Origin: Candidatus Thiosymbion oneisti
Lineage (GTDB): Bacteria; Pseudomonadota; Gammaproteobacteria; Chromatiales; Chromatiaceae
Direction of reading: 5' to 3'
Length of the DNA: 32,666 nt
Assembly: GCF_900092655.1 (NCBI RefSeq)
Contig: NZ_FLUY01001691.1
Location: 1-32,666, forward strand
Shown here: positions 1 to 8,250 of the stretch, in pieces
How positions within the stretch are numbered: the stretch's first letter is position 1
How the letters are laid out: each line of letters starts with the position of its first letter
Program-made: the position numbers and the translations under genes
The notes under the pieces: model-generated
Databases searched by the model: none
What the model saw: the letters and a program-made list of their open reading frames with translations, nothing else
Told to the model about the DNA's origin: nothing

Positions 1-618
1 CTCATCGGGGGGGTAGTAGGGGATTTCTTCGTAGCCGGCAACGGGGTGATGGGCACCGTTGTCGTCGGCCAGGACCAGGGTGTGTTTACCCTCCTCGTGC
101 CGGAAGAAGTAGTGGATGCCTTCCTGTTCCAGCAGCCGGCTGATGAAGGTGAAATCGGTCTCCCGGTACTGGACGCAGTAGTTCCGGCGGCGGTGGGGCT
201 CGACCAGGAATTCCTCGAAGTCGATGTAGCCATGCTCGCGGAAGATGTCCTTGACGATGTCTGGCACCGTCCGGTCCTGGAAGATGCGACAGTCGGTGGT
301 GCAGGAGAGCAACCAGAACCAGGGGACCAGGGTGGCCTGGTAGATGGCAACCGCCCCGTCGAAGCCGGTGTGGGAAAAACGGCTGACGATGCCGTTGAAG
401 TAGCGGGTCTGGTAATCCGGCAGTTCCAGCCGCACGGTGACGGGTTGGCCGAGCAGCGCTTCGTGCTTGATCGGTTGGTAGGATTCACTGATGAGTTCCA
501 GTTGGTACTCGAACAGGGTGCTCAGTCGTTCGCTTCCGCGCATGGAACGCAGCAGCAGGATGTCTTCGCCGAGGGGGGTGGTGACGGCGAGGGTCCGTGC
601 TCGTTGGCTGAGGGGCAT
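1..618 (-). CDS. vgrG: Type VI secretion tip protein VgrG, N-terminal part (runs off the window)
   Basis: VgrG trimers form the spike at the tip of the type VI secretion tube and carry effectors. The reverse strand reads open from an ATG at 618 to the window edge (206 codons). The translation starts MPLSQRARTLAVTTPLGED and contains FEYQLELISES, then FTFISRLLEQEGIHYFFRHE and TLVLADDN, the signature of the gp27-like domain of VgrG/Rhs-type proteins. The gp5-like needle and any C-terminal effector extension lie beyond position 1. Upstream of the ATG there is only a weak purine stretch. Phosphoribulokinase lies 548 bases upstream in the same direction and is functionally unrelated. The family call is firm; whether this VgrG is evolved (effector-bearing) cannot be seen. 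Confidence 0.93.
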   Translation of the reverse strand, partial: MPLSQRARTLAVTTPLGEDILLLRSMRGSERLSTLFEYQLELISESYQPIKHEALLGQPVTVRLELPDYQTRYFNGIVSRFSHTGFDGAVAIYQATLVPWFWLLSCTTDCRIFQDRTVPDIVKDIFREHGYIDFEEFLVEPHRRRNYCVQYRETDFTFISRLLEQEGIHYFFRHEEGKHTLVLADDNGAHHPVAGYEEIPYYPPDE

Positions 619-773
619 GGGTTGATCTCGGAAAGGCAAATGGTGGGGAACGGATTATATCGGTATCAGTTGTCAGGCTGAGCTGCGATGGGGCTGTGGC
701 GATTGGCCGCGGAATACCGTAGGGCGGATCAGGCCAGGGACGGCCGCCATCCGCCGGGCTGCTTCAATGAGCC

Positions 774-885
774 CGTAGGTCGGGTAAGGTCAGGGCGACA
801 TGCCGGCCACCCGGTGTCGGGTGACGGCGCGCCAATCACCGCGGCCAATGCAGCTTCACGGCAGGCGTGCCTTACCCGACCTACG
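774..885. repeat. Inverted-repeat element with perfect 16-bp arms
   Basis: The arm cgtaggtcgggtaagg (774-789) is matched exactly by its reverse complement at 870-885, enclosing 80 bases that are themselves rich in short palindromes. A perfect 16-bp pair at this spacing is not expected by chance in a window this size. It codes for nothing and looks like a REP- or MITE-type dispersed element. Its copy number elsewhere in the genome is not visible here. Confidence 0.7.
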
Positions 886-975
886 CCGGCTCACCACACC
901 ATCGATGCGGTTCGCGGCCTGCCTGCCCCGTCCCTGGGGCGATCGGCAGGCGCTCACCGCATCCTACGGGCTGGA

Positions 976-1030
976 TCGAGATCGGGATCGCAATCGGAAT
1001 CCCGACTTCGATCCCGATCCCGATTTCGGG
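976..1030. repeat. Degenerate ATCGGG/CCCGAT hexamer tract forming alternative hairpins
   Basis: Copies of atcggg and its complement follow one another. The 10-base arm 981-990 pairs with 1009-1018, and an alternative stem pairs 982-988 with 999-1005. It sits downstream of cbbP and could form structure at the end of that transcript, but no T-run marks it as an intrinsic terminator. Confidence 0.55.
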
Positions 1031-1166
1031 CATGACGCATCCCTATCTACCTGGCTGACACGGTTCGCTAAATGTCAACACAACCCATGTAGCTGGTGGG
1101 ATCTTTCAAGATTTTTTCCCAGGAATAACGTCCGGCGGCGGATTGCCACCGGGGTAAGCGAAAGGA

Positions 1167-2057
1167 TCACTTGTTGCGTGTGTCCATCAGCCGTTCGATG
1201 ATGGGCTGCAGGATAATCTCCATGGCGAAGCCCATCTTCCCCCCGGGCACGACCATGTTGTTGCGGCGGGTCATGAAGGAATCGTGGATCATGGACAGCA
1301 GATAGGGGAAGTCGATGTCGAGTTTTTTCGGGTCCTGGAAACGGATGATGACGAAGCTCTCGTCCGGGAGCGGGATATCCCGAGCGATGAAAGGATTGGA
1401 TGTATCGACCGTCGGCACGCGCTGGAAATTGATGTCCGTCAGGGTGAATTGGGGCACGATGGTGGTGATGTAGTCCGGCATGCGGCGCATGATGGTGTCC
1501 ACGATGGCCTCGGCGGAGTAGCCGCGCTCCAGGTTGTCGCGGTGGATTTTTTGAATCCACTCCAGGTTGACGATGGGAACGACCCCGACCCCGAGATCCA
1601 CATGCTGGGCGACGTTGTTCTCTTCGGTCACAATCAATCCATGCAGACCTTCGTAAAAAAGCAGATCCGTACCTTCGGGAATATCCTCCCAAGGGGTGAA
1701 CTGGCCGGGGGCGAGGTTGGTACCGAGGCGCGCGTTGAGCTCCGCCGCCTCCTCGTCACTGTGAATGTAGTATCGTTTCTTGCCGGTACCCGTCTTGCCA
1801 TAGCTCTTGAACAGCTCCTCGAGCAGGTCGAAACGGTTCGCGTCTGACCCGAAGTGGCTCAAGTTGCGATGTGCTTCCGCCGCCTTGGTCATTTCGGCTT
1901 TCATCTCGGCGCGGTCGTAGCGATGAAAGCTGTCGCCTTCGATGATGGCGGCGTTGAAGCCATCGCGGAAAAAGATGTGCTCGAAGGCCCGCTTGACGGT
2001 CGTAGTGCCCGCGCCTGAAGAGCCGGTAACCGCAACGATCGGGTGTTTCTTGGACAT
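1167..2057 (-). CDS. cbbP: Phosphoribulokinase, class I (Calvin cycle)
   Basis: Phosphorylates ribulose 5-phosphate with ATP to make ribulose 1,5-bisphosphate, the Rubisco substrate, in the cytoplasm. The 296-residue product matches the usual length of the octameric proteobacterial class. The N-terminal P-loop variant GSSGAGTTT spans residues 12-20, with Thr where most P-loops have Lys, which is normal for this family. Further on are EGDSFHRYDR, HFGSDANRFDLLEE, FYEGLHG and a conserved C-terminal MVVPGGKMGFAMEIILQP. I chose the ATG at 2057 because MSKKHPIVAVTGSSG fits the family and a GGGAGA lies just upstream. A start at 2093 would add 12 residues read from the tandem repeat. No Rubisco or other cbb genes are in the window, so the gene stands alone here. 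Confidence 0.96.
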   Translation of the reverse strand: MSKKHPIVAVTGSSGAGTTTVKRAFEHIFFRDGFNAAIIEGDSFHRYDRAEMKAEMTKAAEAHRNLSHFGSDANRFDLLEELFKSYGKTGTGKKRYYIHSDEEAAELNARLGTNLAPGQFTPWEDIPEGTDLLFYEGLHGLIVTEENNVAQHVDLGVGVVPIVNLEWIQKIHRDNLERGYSAEAIVDTIMRRMPDYITTIVPQFTLTDINFQRVPTVDTSNPFIARDIPLPDESFVIIRFQDPKKLDIDFPYLLSMIHDSFMTRRNNMVVPGGKMGFAMEIILQPIIERLMDTRNK

Positions 2058-2076
2058 GGGTCTCTCCCGTTCTCTT

Positions 2077-2106
2077 AAGTTATCTCTCGTCAAGTTATCT
2101 CTCGTC
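2077..2106. repeat. Perfect 15-bp tandem repeat in the cbbP leader
   Basis: The 15-mer aagttatctctcgtc occurs at 2077-2091 and again, without a gap, at 2092-2106. It lies 20-49 bases upstream of the chosen cbbP start, in the 291-base gap between cbbP and the divergent sensor kinase. It could be a paired binding site or a simple slippage product. Nothing else in the gap is convincing as a promoter. Confidence 0.8.
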
Positions 2107-2348
2107 TCCGAGCCGCATTGTATACCGATCCGTCTTCATGTCTGCGTTTTGTGTATGACGACGAGTAATTTCAGGTACGCTTGGGAGGACGAGCTCGATA
2201 GGCTTCGTGGGGCTACAATGACTGTAGATATCAGACCGGAAGGCGCGGCAGGAGAAGACAAACATGGCCTTTCGGTGCAGTGCCGCCAGCAGGCAGGGGA
2301 AGCGGGCATCGCGGCGGAAAATCCATGTATGACAGGTAGCTTGGGACC

Positions 2349-4436
2349 ATGATCAAGTGGGATCCGGCCTTGCGTGCCAACCAAGAGTTTCAGTCCGCCC
2401 TGGTGCGTATGGGATTTTGGGTGTTCGGAGTAATTTACGTCGGTAGTGCCGCGTACACCGGTTACTACCGGATCAATTCGGTTTATTTCTTCCTTCTGTT
2501 CGGGGTCTATTTTTTATTCTTCGCCGGTATACTGATCAGCGTACTGATACGCCCGGAATGGACGGCCCGCCAGTACCTGGGACTCGTCTTGGACATCACG
2601 GCGGTCGGTTTGGCCACCCTTCTGACCGGCGATGTCAGTCCCTTCTATCTCATCTATATTTGGATCCTCATCTACGCGAGCACCCGATACGGGCGTGGCC
2701 ACCTGATCTTCGCCTCGATACTGAACCTGCTGACCTGCACCCTGACCATTGTGGTCCTGGACGCCTGGTGGACCCATCCCTACGAGGTCGTCTTCATTCT
2801 GCTGCTCCTGGTGGTGCTCCCGATGTACCAATACTCCCTCCTGCGCAAGCTGCAGCAAGCCCGGCGTGAGGCGGAGGTGGCGAACCAGGCGAAGGGGGAT
2901 TTCCTGGCGGTCATGACCCACGAGCTGCGTACGCCCTTGACCGGGGTGGTGGGGATGACCAACCTGTTGCAGTCAACGCGGCTCGACGCCGAGCAGCGCG
3001 AGTACGTCGATTCCATCGTCAGCTCCGCGGAGGTGCTACAGGCCCTGATCGGTGATGTGCTGGACCTGTCGAAGATCGAGGCCAAGAAGCTCCACCTGGA
3101 GTCCGTCGCCTTCGATCTGCGCGGCGGTATGAGGGAGGTGTGCGCCGCCCTGGAGACCCAGGCCCTTGCCAAGAGACTGGAGGTAATCCTGCGCATCGAC
3201 CCAAAGCTTCCGGACCGGATGATCGGTGATAAGCTCCGGATACGCCAGATCCTGTTCAATCTGATCGGCAATGCCATCAAGTTCACCGACCGAGGTGAGG
3301 TGAGGGTCCATGCAAGTTTGTGTCCGTCCGACGAACTGATGCACCGCCCTCACCTGCTCCTGGAGGTCTTGGACACGGGAATTGGGATACCAGCGGACCG
3401 GTTGGAGGAGATCTTCGAGGGCTTTCGGCAGGCGGACGATTCCACCACCCGGCGTTATGGCGGAACCGGGCTGGGTACTACCATCGCCAGTGACCTTACG
3501 CACCTGATGGGGGGGCGTATCGGCGTCGACAGCCAGGTCGGGAAAGGCAGTCGCTTCTGGGTACGGCTGCCACTACAGAAGGAAACAAGGCCGCTGGTCT
3601 CGGAGGAGAGGCAACGACAGCTCGAGGGTCTGCGAGCCTGGGTGTTCGAGAACAATGCCACGAGCAGGGAGCTCATCATGGAGATCCTGCGCGGCGCGGG
3701 TATGGCGTGTGAGCCGGTGCTCGATATGGACCACCTCGGCTGCATGACCGACCGGACCCGGAGGTTGGACCTGCTCATCGTCGCCGACTCGCCCGCTTGT
3801 CAGGACCTGCTGGCGTTGCTGGATCTATTCCAGCGCGGGCTCGGTGCCAAGGTGCCTTATCTGCTGCTCACATACAGCACCCGCCGCGCCGGTCAACGGA
3901 TGGCCCGCGGGAATTGCCTGAGCAAACCCTTTCTTGCCGAGGACCTGGTCAGTCGGGTGCGCCAGATACTGGGGAAGGAGCGCCCGCAATCGGATCGGCA
4001 GGAGGAAAAGGAAGACAGGGTGCAACCGGTAGCAGTGCATGGGTTGCGTATTCTTGTAGCCGAGGACAACGCTATTGCAGGGAAGGTTGTCAGGGTACTG
4101 CTCGAGAAACAAGGTTATGAGGTGATCCTGGTCGATGACGGGGAGCAGGCCTTGAGCCGCATCCGGGCCGACCCCTTCGCCCTGGCCCTCGTCGATGTGC
4201 GTATGCCCAAATTGGACGGGATAGCCCTTACTCAGGCCTTTCGTGCGAGCGAGGAGCAGGGGGCACGGCTGCCGATCATCGCCTTGACCGCCAACGCATC
4301 GGAGGAGGTCAAACACCAGTGTCTCGAGGCGGGGATGGACGATTTTCTCAGCAAGCCCGTGAACCCGCGGGACCTCAGCACAATGGTCGAACGCTACACG
4401 GGTCAGCGGGAGGGGGATGGTCCATCGCGTTCCTGA
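2349..4436 (+). CDS. Membrane hybrid sensor histidine kinase, RpfC-like, without an Hpt domain
   Basis: A two-component hybrid kinase of 695 residues in the inner membrane. Residues about 22-165 are five to six hydrophobic segments with little periplasmic sequence, like the input region of RpfC-type kinases. Then come a HisKA domain with phospho-acceptor His191 in MTHELRTPL and a HATPase domain with N box (NLIGNAIKF), DTGIGIP and GGTGLG boxes. A degenerate receiver-like segment follows (about 425-540; FENN replaces the acidic pocket, but CLSKPF keeps the Lys). The C-terminal receiver is good, with EDN near 572 and Asp616 in LVDVRMPKLDG. RpfC has a C-terminal Hpt; here the protein stops after the receiver. 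It converges with the PHP phosphatase gene (48-base gap). What it senses is unknown, and control of the EPS locus is only suggested by position. Confidence 0.9.
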   Translation: MIKWDPALRANQEFQSALVRMGFWVFGVIYVGSAAYTGYYRINSVYFFLLFGVYFLFFAGILISVLIRPEWTARQYLGLVLDITAVGLATLLTGDVSPFYLIYIWILIYASTRYGRGHLIFASILNLLTCTLTIVVLDAWWTHPYEVVFILLLLVVLPMYQYSLLRKLQQARREAEVANQAKGDFLAVMTHELRTPLTGVVGMTNLLQSTRLDAEQREYVDSIVSSAEVLQALIGDVLDLSKIEAKKLHLESVAFDLRGGMREVCAALETQALAKRLEVILRIDPKLPDRMIGDKLRIRQILFNLIGNAIKFTDRGEVRVHASLCPSDELMHRPHLLLEVLDTGIGIPADRLEEIFEGFRQADDSTTRRYGGTGLGTTIASDLTHLMGGRIGVDSQVGKGSRFWVRLPLQKETRPLVSEERQRQLEGLRAWVFENNATSRELIMEILRGAGMACEPVLDMDHLGCMTDRTRRLDLLIVADSPACQDLLALLDLFQRGLGAKVPYLLLTYSTRRAGQRMARGNCLSKPFLAEDLVSRVRQILGKERPQSDRQEEKEDRVQPVAVHGLRILVAEDNAIAGKVVRVLLEKQGYEVILVDDGEQALSRIRADPFALALVDVRMPKLDGIALTQAFRASEEQGARLPIIALTANASEEVKHQCLEAGMDDFLSKPVNPRDLSTMVERYTGQREGDGPSRS

Positions 4437-4483
4437 CCGCGCCCACCGACCTGCGGCTCCTCGGTGACGTCGGGAGCTGCGGA

Positions 4484-5302
4484 TCAGCCCCGGGACAAGA
4501 GCCGGGTAAACCATCCTTTCCTGAATTTGACGGCATTGCTCCGGTTTTCGTTCGGGCCGAGTGCCGGTGGAGGCGGAATCTCCCTTGGCTCGCGATTTTC
4601 GATAACGGCTTGCGGGCGGCCGGTTACCAGCAATTCCGCTTCGTCGGCACCGATATAAGGTTCCGCCGCCGTGCGTCCTTCCGCCAAGAGTGGCGGTCGG
4701 TGTTCAGGATCGTGGGCATCCGTCGCCAGGATATGGACGAGCCCATCACCGAGGAATTTCTGTGACCAGTATTTTGGATGGGGGCCGAAACGGCCTGTTA
4801 CCGCCCCGGCCGTGAGCTGGATCCAAGCGCCGCTCCGGGCGGCGTCGACGAACCAGCCGTAATGCTCATCGTCAAGCCAGGTAAGCCGTTCGGGGTGAGT
4901 GATGACCGGTTGGTAACCGGAAGCCAGCAGGTCGAAAATCAGACGCGAGAAGCCGACGGGAACCATATGGTGAGGTGGTTCAAACAGAAAATACCGGGTG
5001 CCGTGAAGGGTCGGCATATGTCCGGAGCGGAGACCATGCACCAGCTCCGGGACTAGTTGTATGTCTGCGCCATAGGTGATTTCGAGCGGAATGTCGGCCT
5101 CTTGTATCCGGGTGCGAAGCGCCTGTACTTCCTGCATGATTTGGGCGCCTGTATTATCGTACAGGCCAGGATAGATGTGCGGCGTACAGGCGGTCATCCT
5201 GATGCCGTCCCTGACCGCAATCTTGGCCATCTCCAGGGCGGTGTGGAGATCGGGTGCCCCATCGTCGATACCGGGAAGCATATGGCAATGCAGGTCGATC
5301 AT
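4484..5302 (-). CDS. PHP-family protein-tyrosine phosphatase, CpsB/YwqE type
   Basis: Metal-dependent phosphatase expected to remove phosphate from the tyrosine tail of the Wzc-type kinase (9920-12313), the on/off cycle needed for polysaccharide assembly. The 272-residue product shows PHP metal ligands: DLHCH at residues 3-7, TPH at 40-42, then GADIQL, THPERL and ATDAHDPEHR. Length is close to CpsB (about 250). I chose the ATG at 5302 because MIDLHCHMLPGIDDG is the typical family N-terminus; the longer frame upstream to 5461 is unlike the family. The last 45 or so residues are basic and proline-rich and may be a tail. Many proteobacterial EPS loci use a low-molecular-weight phosphatase (Wzb) for this job. 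The 297-base gap to gspA (5303-5599) shows no other gene. Confidence 0.9.
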   Translation of the reverse strand: MIDLHCHMLPGIDDGAPDLHTALEMAKIAVRDGIRMTACTPHIYPGLYDNTGAQIMQEVQALRTRIQEADIPLEITYGADIQLVPELVHGLRSGHMPTLHGTRYFLFEPPHHMVPVGFSRLIFDLLASGYQPVITHPERLTWLDDEHYGWFVDAARSGAWIQLTAGAVTGRFGPHPKYWSQKFLGDGLVHILATDAHDPEHRPPLLAEGRTAAEPYIGADEAELLVTGRPQAVIENREPREIPPPPALGPNENRSNAVKFRKGWFTRLLSRG

Positions 5303-5599
5303 CGAGAGAACCGTTCGGGTTGGGATTGGAGCACGCATCAACAAGATGCAGGTCACCATCTTTATGGGGTGACCGGCGCCTTGAATCAAGAGACACCTTG
5401 AGGAATTCAAGTATCCGTTTCCGCTTGTCCATGTCGTTCCTGACGATCGACACCGATTCACTGTGATCTTGACCGGAGTACCTCGACTATTGACGCCTAT
5501 TCCGAATTCTACCTATCTTGATCCCGGCGGTGAGGCACCTTGTGCAGCGCAAATCCGAACGATCGATTTCTGTCCGACCGATAATGGCAGCGGCCTAGC

Positions 5600-7291
5600 T
5601 TGCAGAACCTATACTCCAACTATTTCGGCCTCAAAGAGGCGAGCTTCTCCATTACCCCAGACCCCCAGTATCTGTTCCTCAGCGAACAGCACCGGGAGGC
5701 GTTGGCGCATCTGCTCTACGGGGCAGGGACGAGTGGCGGCTTCGTACTGCTTACCGGGGAGGTGGGTACCGGCAAGACGACCATCTGCCGGGCCTTTCTC
5801 GAGCAGCTGCCCGATGGTGTGGAGGTTGCCCTCATCCTTAATCCGACCACGACGGTAACCGAACTCTTGCGCACCGTCTGTGACGAGCTGCGCATCGAGG
5901 TGTCGGAGCAGGAACGCACCGTCAAATGCCTGGTCGACCGCCTCAACGACTACTTACTGAGGGCGCACGCCGAAGGCCGGCGGGCGGTGCTCATGATCGA
6001 CGAGGCCCAGGACCTGCGCCCGAAGGTGCTGGAACAGGTCCGGTTGCTCACCAACCTGGAGACCACCAAACACAAGCTGCTTCAGATCTTCCTGGTAGGT
6101 CAACCGGAGTTGCGTACCCTGCTCCAGCGCGAGGGTCTACGCCAGCTCAATCAACGCATTACCGCCCGTTATCACCTGCGGCCGTTCAATGCGGCCGAGA
6201 CGGCGGAATATATCCGGCACCGTTTGATGGTGGCGGGTGTGGAGCGGCAGCTGTTCACCCGTGACGCCATTCGCCTTGTGCATCGCGTTTCCGGTGGCGT
6301 TCCGCGACTGATCAATATCCTCTGTGACCGCTCGCTACTGGGGGCCTGCGTTACGCCTAGTCCCCTGGTGACCAAGTCGATCGTCAAGCGGGCCGCGCGC
6401 GAGGTAAAGCATTCAACGCCGAGAGGATACGGCTTCGGTCTTGGATGCCTTGCCATGGCTACCGCCGCCCTGATGCTTGCCGTTGCCGGCGGCTGGATGA
6501 CTCGCTCCTGGCTGGCCGAGGTTCCCGTAGCAACACCCCAGGTTCCGGCCTTCCTGGCGCGCTGGCTGCCATCACGCCAAACCGAACCGCGGGTCCCGGT
6601 CTCCCCGACGCCCAAAGCAGCCCTGGAGCAGGCCCCCGGCCTGGCCTTGGCCGAACCGGAGGCAGCTGGGCCTGGCGAGGATCTGATACTCGCTGACATC
6701 GCTATGGACCGGGTATCGGCCATGCGGGTGTTACTGCGCCGCTGGGGTGTCGAGCCCGCGGGCCTGGGGCCAGGAGATCCCTGCGTGCGCGTGATGGATT
6801 ACGGTCTGCGCTGCGAGCTCGATGGGGGCGGCTGGAGCCGCATGCGCTTCTTCGACCGGCCGGCATTGATCGAGCTGGTGACCGAGGACCTTTCCGAGCG
6901 GTACCTGGTGATTGGTGGCCTTGATGCCGAGGCCGCGGTTTTGGACCTGGACGAGGGGAGTCGGCGTGTGAGTCTTGCGACCCTGGACGATGTCTGGGAT
7001 GGGGATTACCTCCTGTTGTGGCAGCCGCCCCCGGTGGGCGGTGCGATAATAGGCCCCAGCTCCCGAGGCGAATCGGTACGCTGGTTGCGAAAGCTCTTGT
7101 CACAGGTCCCGGATTTAGCTGTTGAGGCCATCGGCTCGGGTGTTTTCGACCCGGCGTTGGATGAGGCAGTACGCAGGTTTCAGAAGCGGGAGGGCCTTAA
7201 GATCGACGGTATTGCCGGTCCCAAGACACTGATTCGGCTCCATAATGTGGTGGGGATGCCGGAGATCCCCAAACTCGCCCCGGTCCCCTGA
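5600..7291 (+). CDS. gspA: GspA/ExeA-type AAA ATPase with peptidoglycan-binding domain
   Basis: ExeA-type ATPases, with GspB, help insert secretion complexes through peptidoglycan. The 563-residue product has an AAA+ domain with Walker A GEVGTGKTT (53-61) and Walker B VLMIDEAQ (DE at 134-135), a sensor region NQRITARYHL, one membrane segment (about 279-299) and a Pro/Ala linker. A periplasmic module resembling the C39-peptidase-like domain of ExeA follows, then a C-terminal PG_binding_1 domain (AVRRFQKREGLKIDGIAGPKT). The start must be the TTG at 5600: an in-frame TAA lies at 5582-5584 and the family motif YSNYFGL begins right after. No strong ribosome site is visible. gspB follows after 5 bases. 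No other type II secretion genes are near. An XrtA-locus ATPase of the same superfamily is the main alternative, but the gspB partner argues for GspA. Confidence 0.92.
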   Translation: MQNLYSNYFGLKEASFSITPDPQYLFLSEQHREALAHLLYGAGTSGGFVLLTGEVGTGKTTICRAFLEQLPDGVEVALILNPTTTVTELLRTVCDELRIEVSEQERTVKCLVDRLNDYLLRAHAEGRRAVLMIDEAQDLRPKVLEQVRLLTNLETTKHKLLQIFLVGQPELRTLLQREGLRQLNQRITARYHLRPFNAAETAEYIRHRLMVAGVERQLFTRDAIRLVHRVSGGVPRLINILCDRSLLGACVTPSPLVTKSIVKRAAREVKHSTPRGYGFGLGCLAMATAALMLAVAGGWMTRSWLAEVPVATPQVPAFLARWLPSRQTEPRVPVSPTPKAALEQAPGLALAEPEAAGPGEDLILADIAMDRVSAMRVLLRRWGVEPAGLGPGDPCVRVMDYGLRCELDGGGWSRMRFFDRPALIELVTEDLSERYLVIGGLDAEAAVLDLDEGSRRVSLATLDDVWDGDYLLLWQPPPVGGAIIGPSSRGESVRWLRKLLSQVPDLAVEAIGSGVFDPALDEAVRRFQKREGLKIDGIAGPKTLIRLHNVVGMPEIPKLAPVP

Positions 7292-7296
7292 GCGCC

Positions 7297-8139
7297 ATGT
7301 CCTATATCCTGGAAGCATTGAAGAAGTCCCAACACGAACGTGAGCTGGGTCAGGCACCGACCCTGGTGCCACCCAATTTTCCAAGCGAGGAAAAGCGTGC
7401 TCGCCCCAACCTGTGGATCCTGGTGGCATTGATCCTGGCGACATCGGCTGTGGTCATCGCCCTCTACTCGGCCTTGCGCGGTGGTCCACCGGTCGCAACG
7501 GTGGCCCAGACCGCCCAAACGGCAACCCGTGAGACAAGAGATCGGGACCCTGCCACGCCCAAGCAACCGGCGACCAAGCCGTTGCCGAGACAGGCGTCGC
7601 TGCGGCAGCCCGGGCCTGTTGCATCCGGTCCTCGAGGGTCGGCGAATCGGTTTCCGGCGCATGCTCCGGTTGCGCCTGAGACCACTGCCTCATCCGTCGC
7701 CATGGGGGCACCTGCTCCCCACGTGCCCCCACCTCCGCCGCAACGCCGGATGCATAAGGGCCCGGTCGCGGCAGAGGAGCCGCCGATGGCCCCAACGCAG
7801 GAGCGGGACGGCAAGATTCCGCCGGATTTGATTGCCGATATCGAGGCCTTCAAACGCGAGGTTCGTGAGGGACAAGCGGGCATGACCGAAGCCTCGCGGG
7901 TCGAGGAGGAGACTGCGCCCCGAGATTTGCGTCTACCCAAAGCGGTACGCAACCGTTTACCCAGGTTCGTCATGTCGGCGCACATCTACGACAGCGAGCC
8001 GTCCAGGCGTTTCGTTTTGATCAACGGCCTCAAAACAGGGGAAGGGGAGGTGTCGCGCGAGGGGATTGCCGTAGAGCGGATCCTTCCCGACGGTGCCGTT
8101 TTAAGCTTTGAGGGACACAGATTTTTCCGGCGGCGTTAG
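7297..8139 (+). CDS. gspB: GspB-type general secretion protein
   Basis: Inner-membrane partner of GspA. The 280-residue product begins MSYILEALKKSQHERELGQ, the strongly conserved GspB N-terminus. One membrane segment follows (about 45-65), then a long Pro/Ala/Thr-rich periplasmic linker (about 70-170). The C-terminal globular domain includes PRFVMSAHIYDSEPSRRFVLINGL and ERILPDGAVLSFEGHRFF, the T2SSB domain implicated in handling the outer-membrane secretin. It starts 5 bases after gspA and is surely co-transcribed. It ends before a long hairpin repeat. Confidence 0.92.
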   Translation: MSYILEALKKSQHERELGQAPTLVPPNFPSEEKRARPNLWILVALILATSAVVIALYSALRGGPPVATVAQTAQTATRETRDRDPATPKQPATKPLPRQASLRQPGPVASGPRGSANRFPAHAPVAPETTASSVAMGAPAPHVPPPPPQRRMHKGPVAAEEPPMAPTQERDGKIPPDLIADIEAFKREVREGQAGMTEASRVEEETAPRDLRLPKAVRNRLPRFVMSAHIYDSEPSRRFVLINGLKTGEGEVSREGIAVERILPDGAVLSFEGHRFFRRR

Positions 8140-8183
8140 GGTATGTTGACAGTTATCCGGTATCTGGGCGACGTCCTTTTTGT

Positions 8184-8250
8184 CCGCAGATTACGCCGAT
8201 TTTCACAGATTAAAAATGAAATAATCTGCGGAAATCGGCGTAATCTGCGG
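8184..8250. repeat. Long inverted repeat (28-bp arms, 26 matches, 11-base loop)
   Basis: The arm at 8184-8211 pairs with 8223-8250 with two mismatches that would be G-U pairs in RNA. The core is ccgcagattacgccgattt. It stands 44 bases after the gspB stop. It could stop or stabilise the gspAB transcript, or be a dispersed palindromic element. There is no T-run after it, so it is not a classical terminator. Confidence 0.75.

Larger units (their letters stand above)
619..1166. other. Gene-free region with palindromic repeats between cbbP and vgrG
   Basis: No reading frame here looks like a protein. The stretch holds a short hairpin (ggcggat at 723-729 pairing with atccgcc at 749-755), a larger 16-bp inverted repeat (774-789 with 870-885) and a tract of ATCGGG/CCCGAT hexamers (about 976-1030). 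It lies downstream of cbbP and upstream of vgrG, both on the minus strand, so it must hold the end of one transcript and the promoter of the next. I could not place either with confidence. Confidence 0.6.

Noticed and set aside
46-681. Long plus-strand reading frame at the left edge
   Set aside because: It is the reverse of the vgrG frame; the minus-strand translation matches VgrG clearly and the plus-strand one matches nothing.
1070-1081. 12-mer aaatgtcaacac also found at 8364-8375
   Set aside because: Tens of 12-mer pairs are expected by chance in a window of this size and the flanks do not match.
2136-2384. Small minus-strand reading frame (82 codons) between cbbP and the sensor kinase
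   Set aside because: No recognisable protein character, no ribosome site, and it overlaps the sensor-kinase start.
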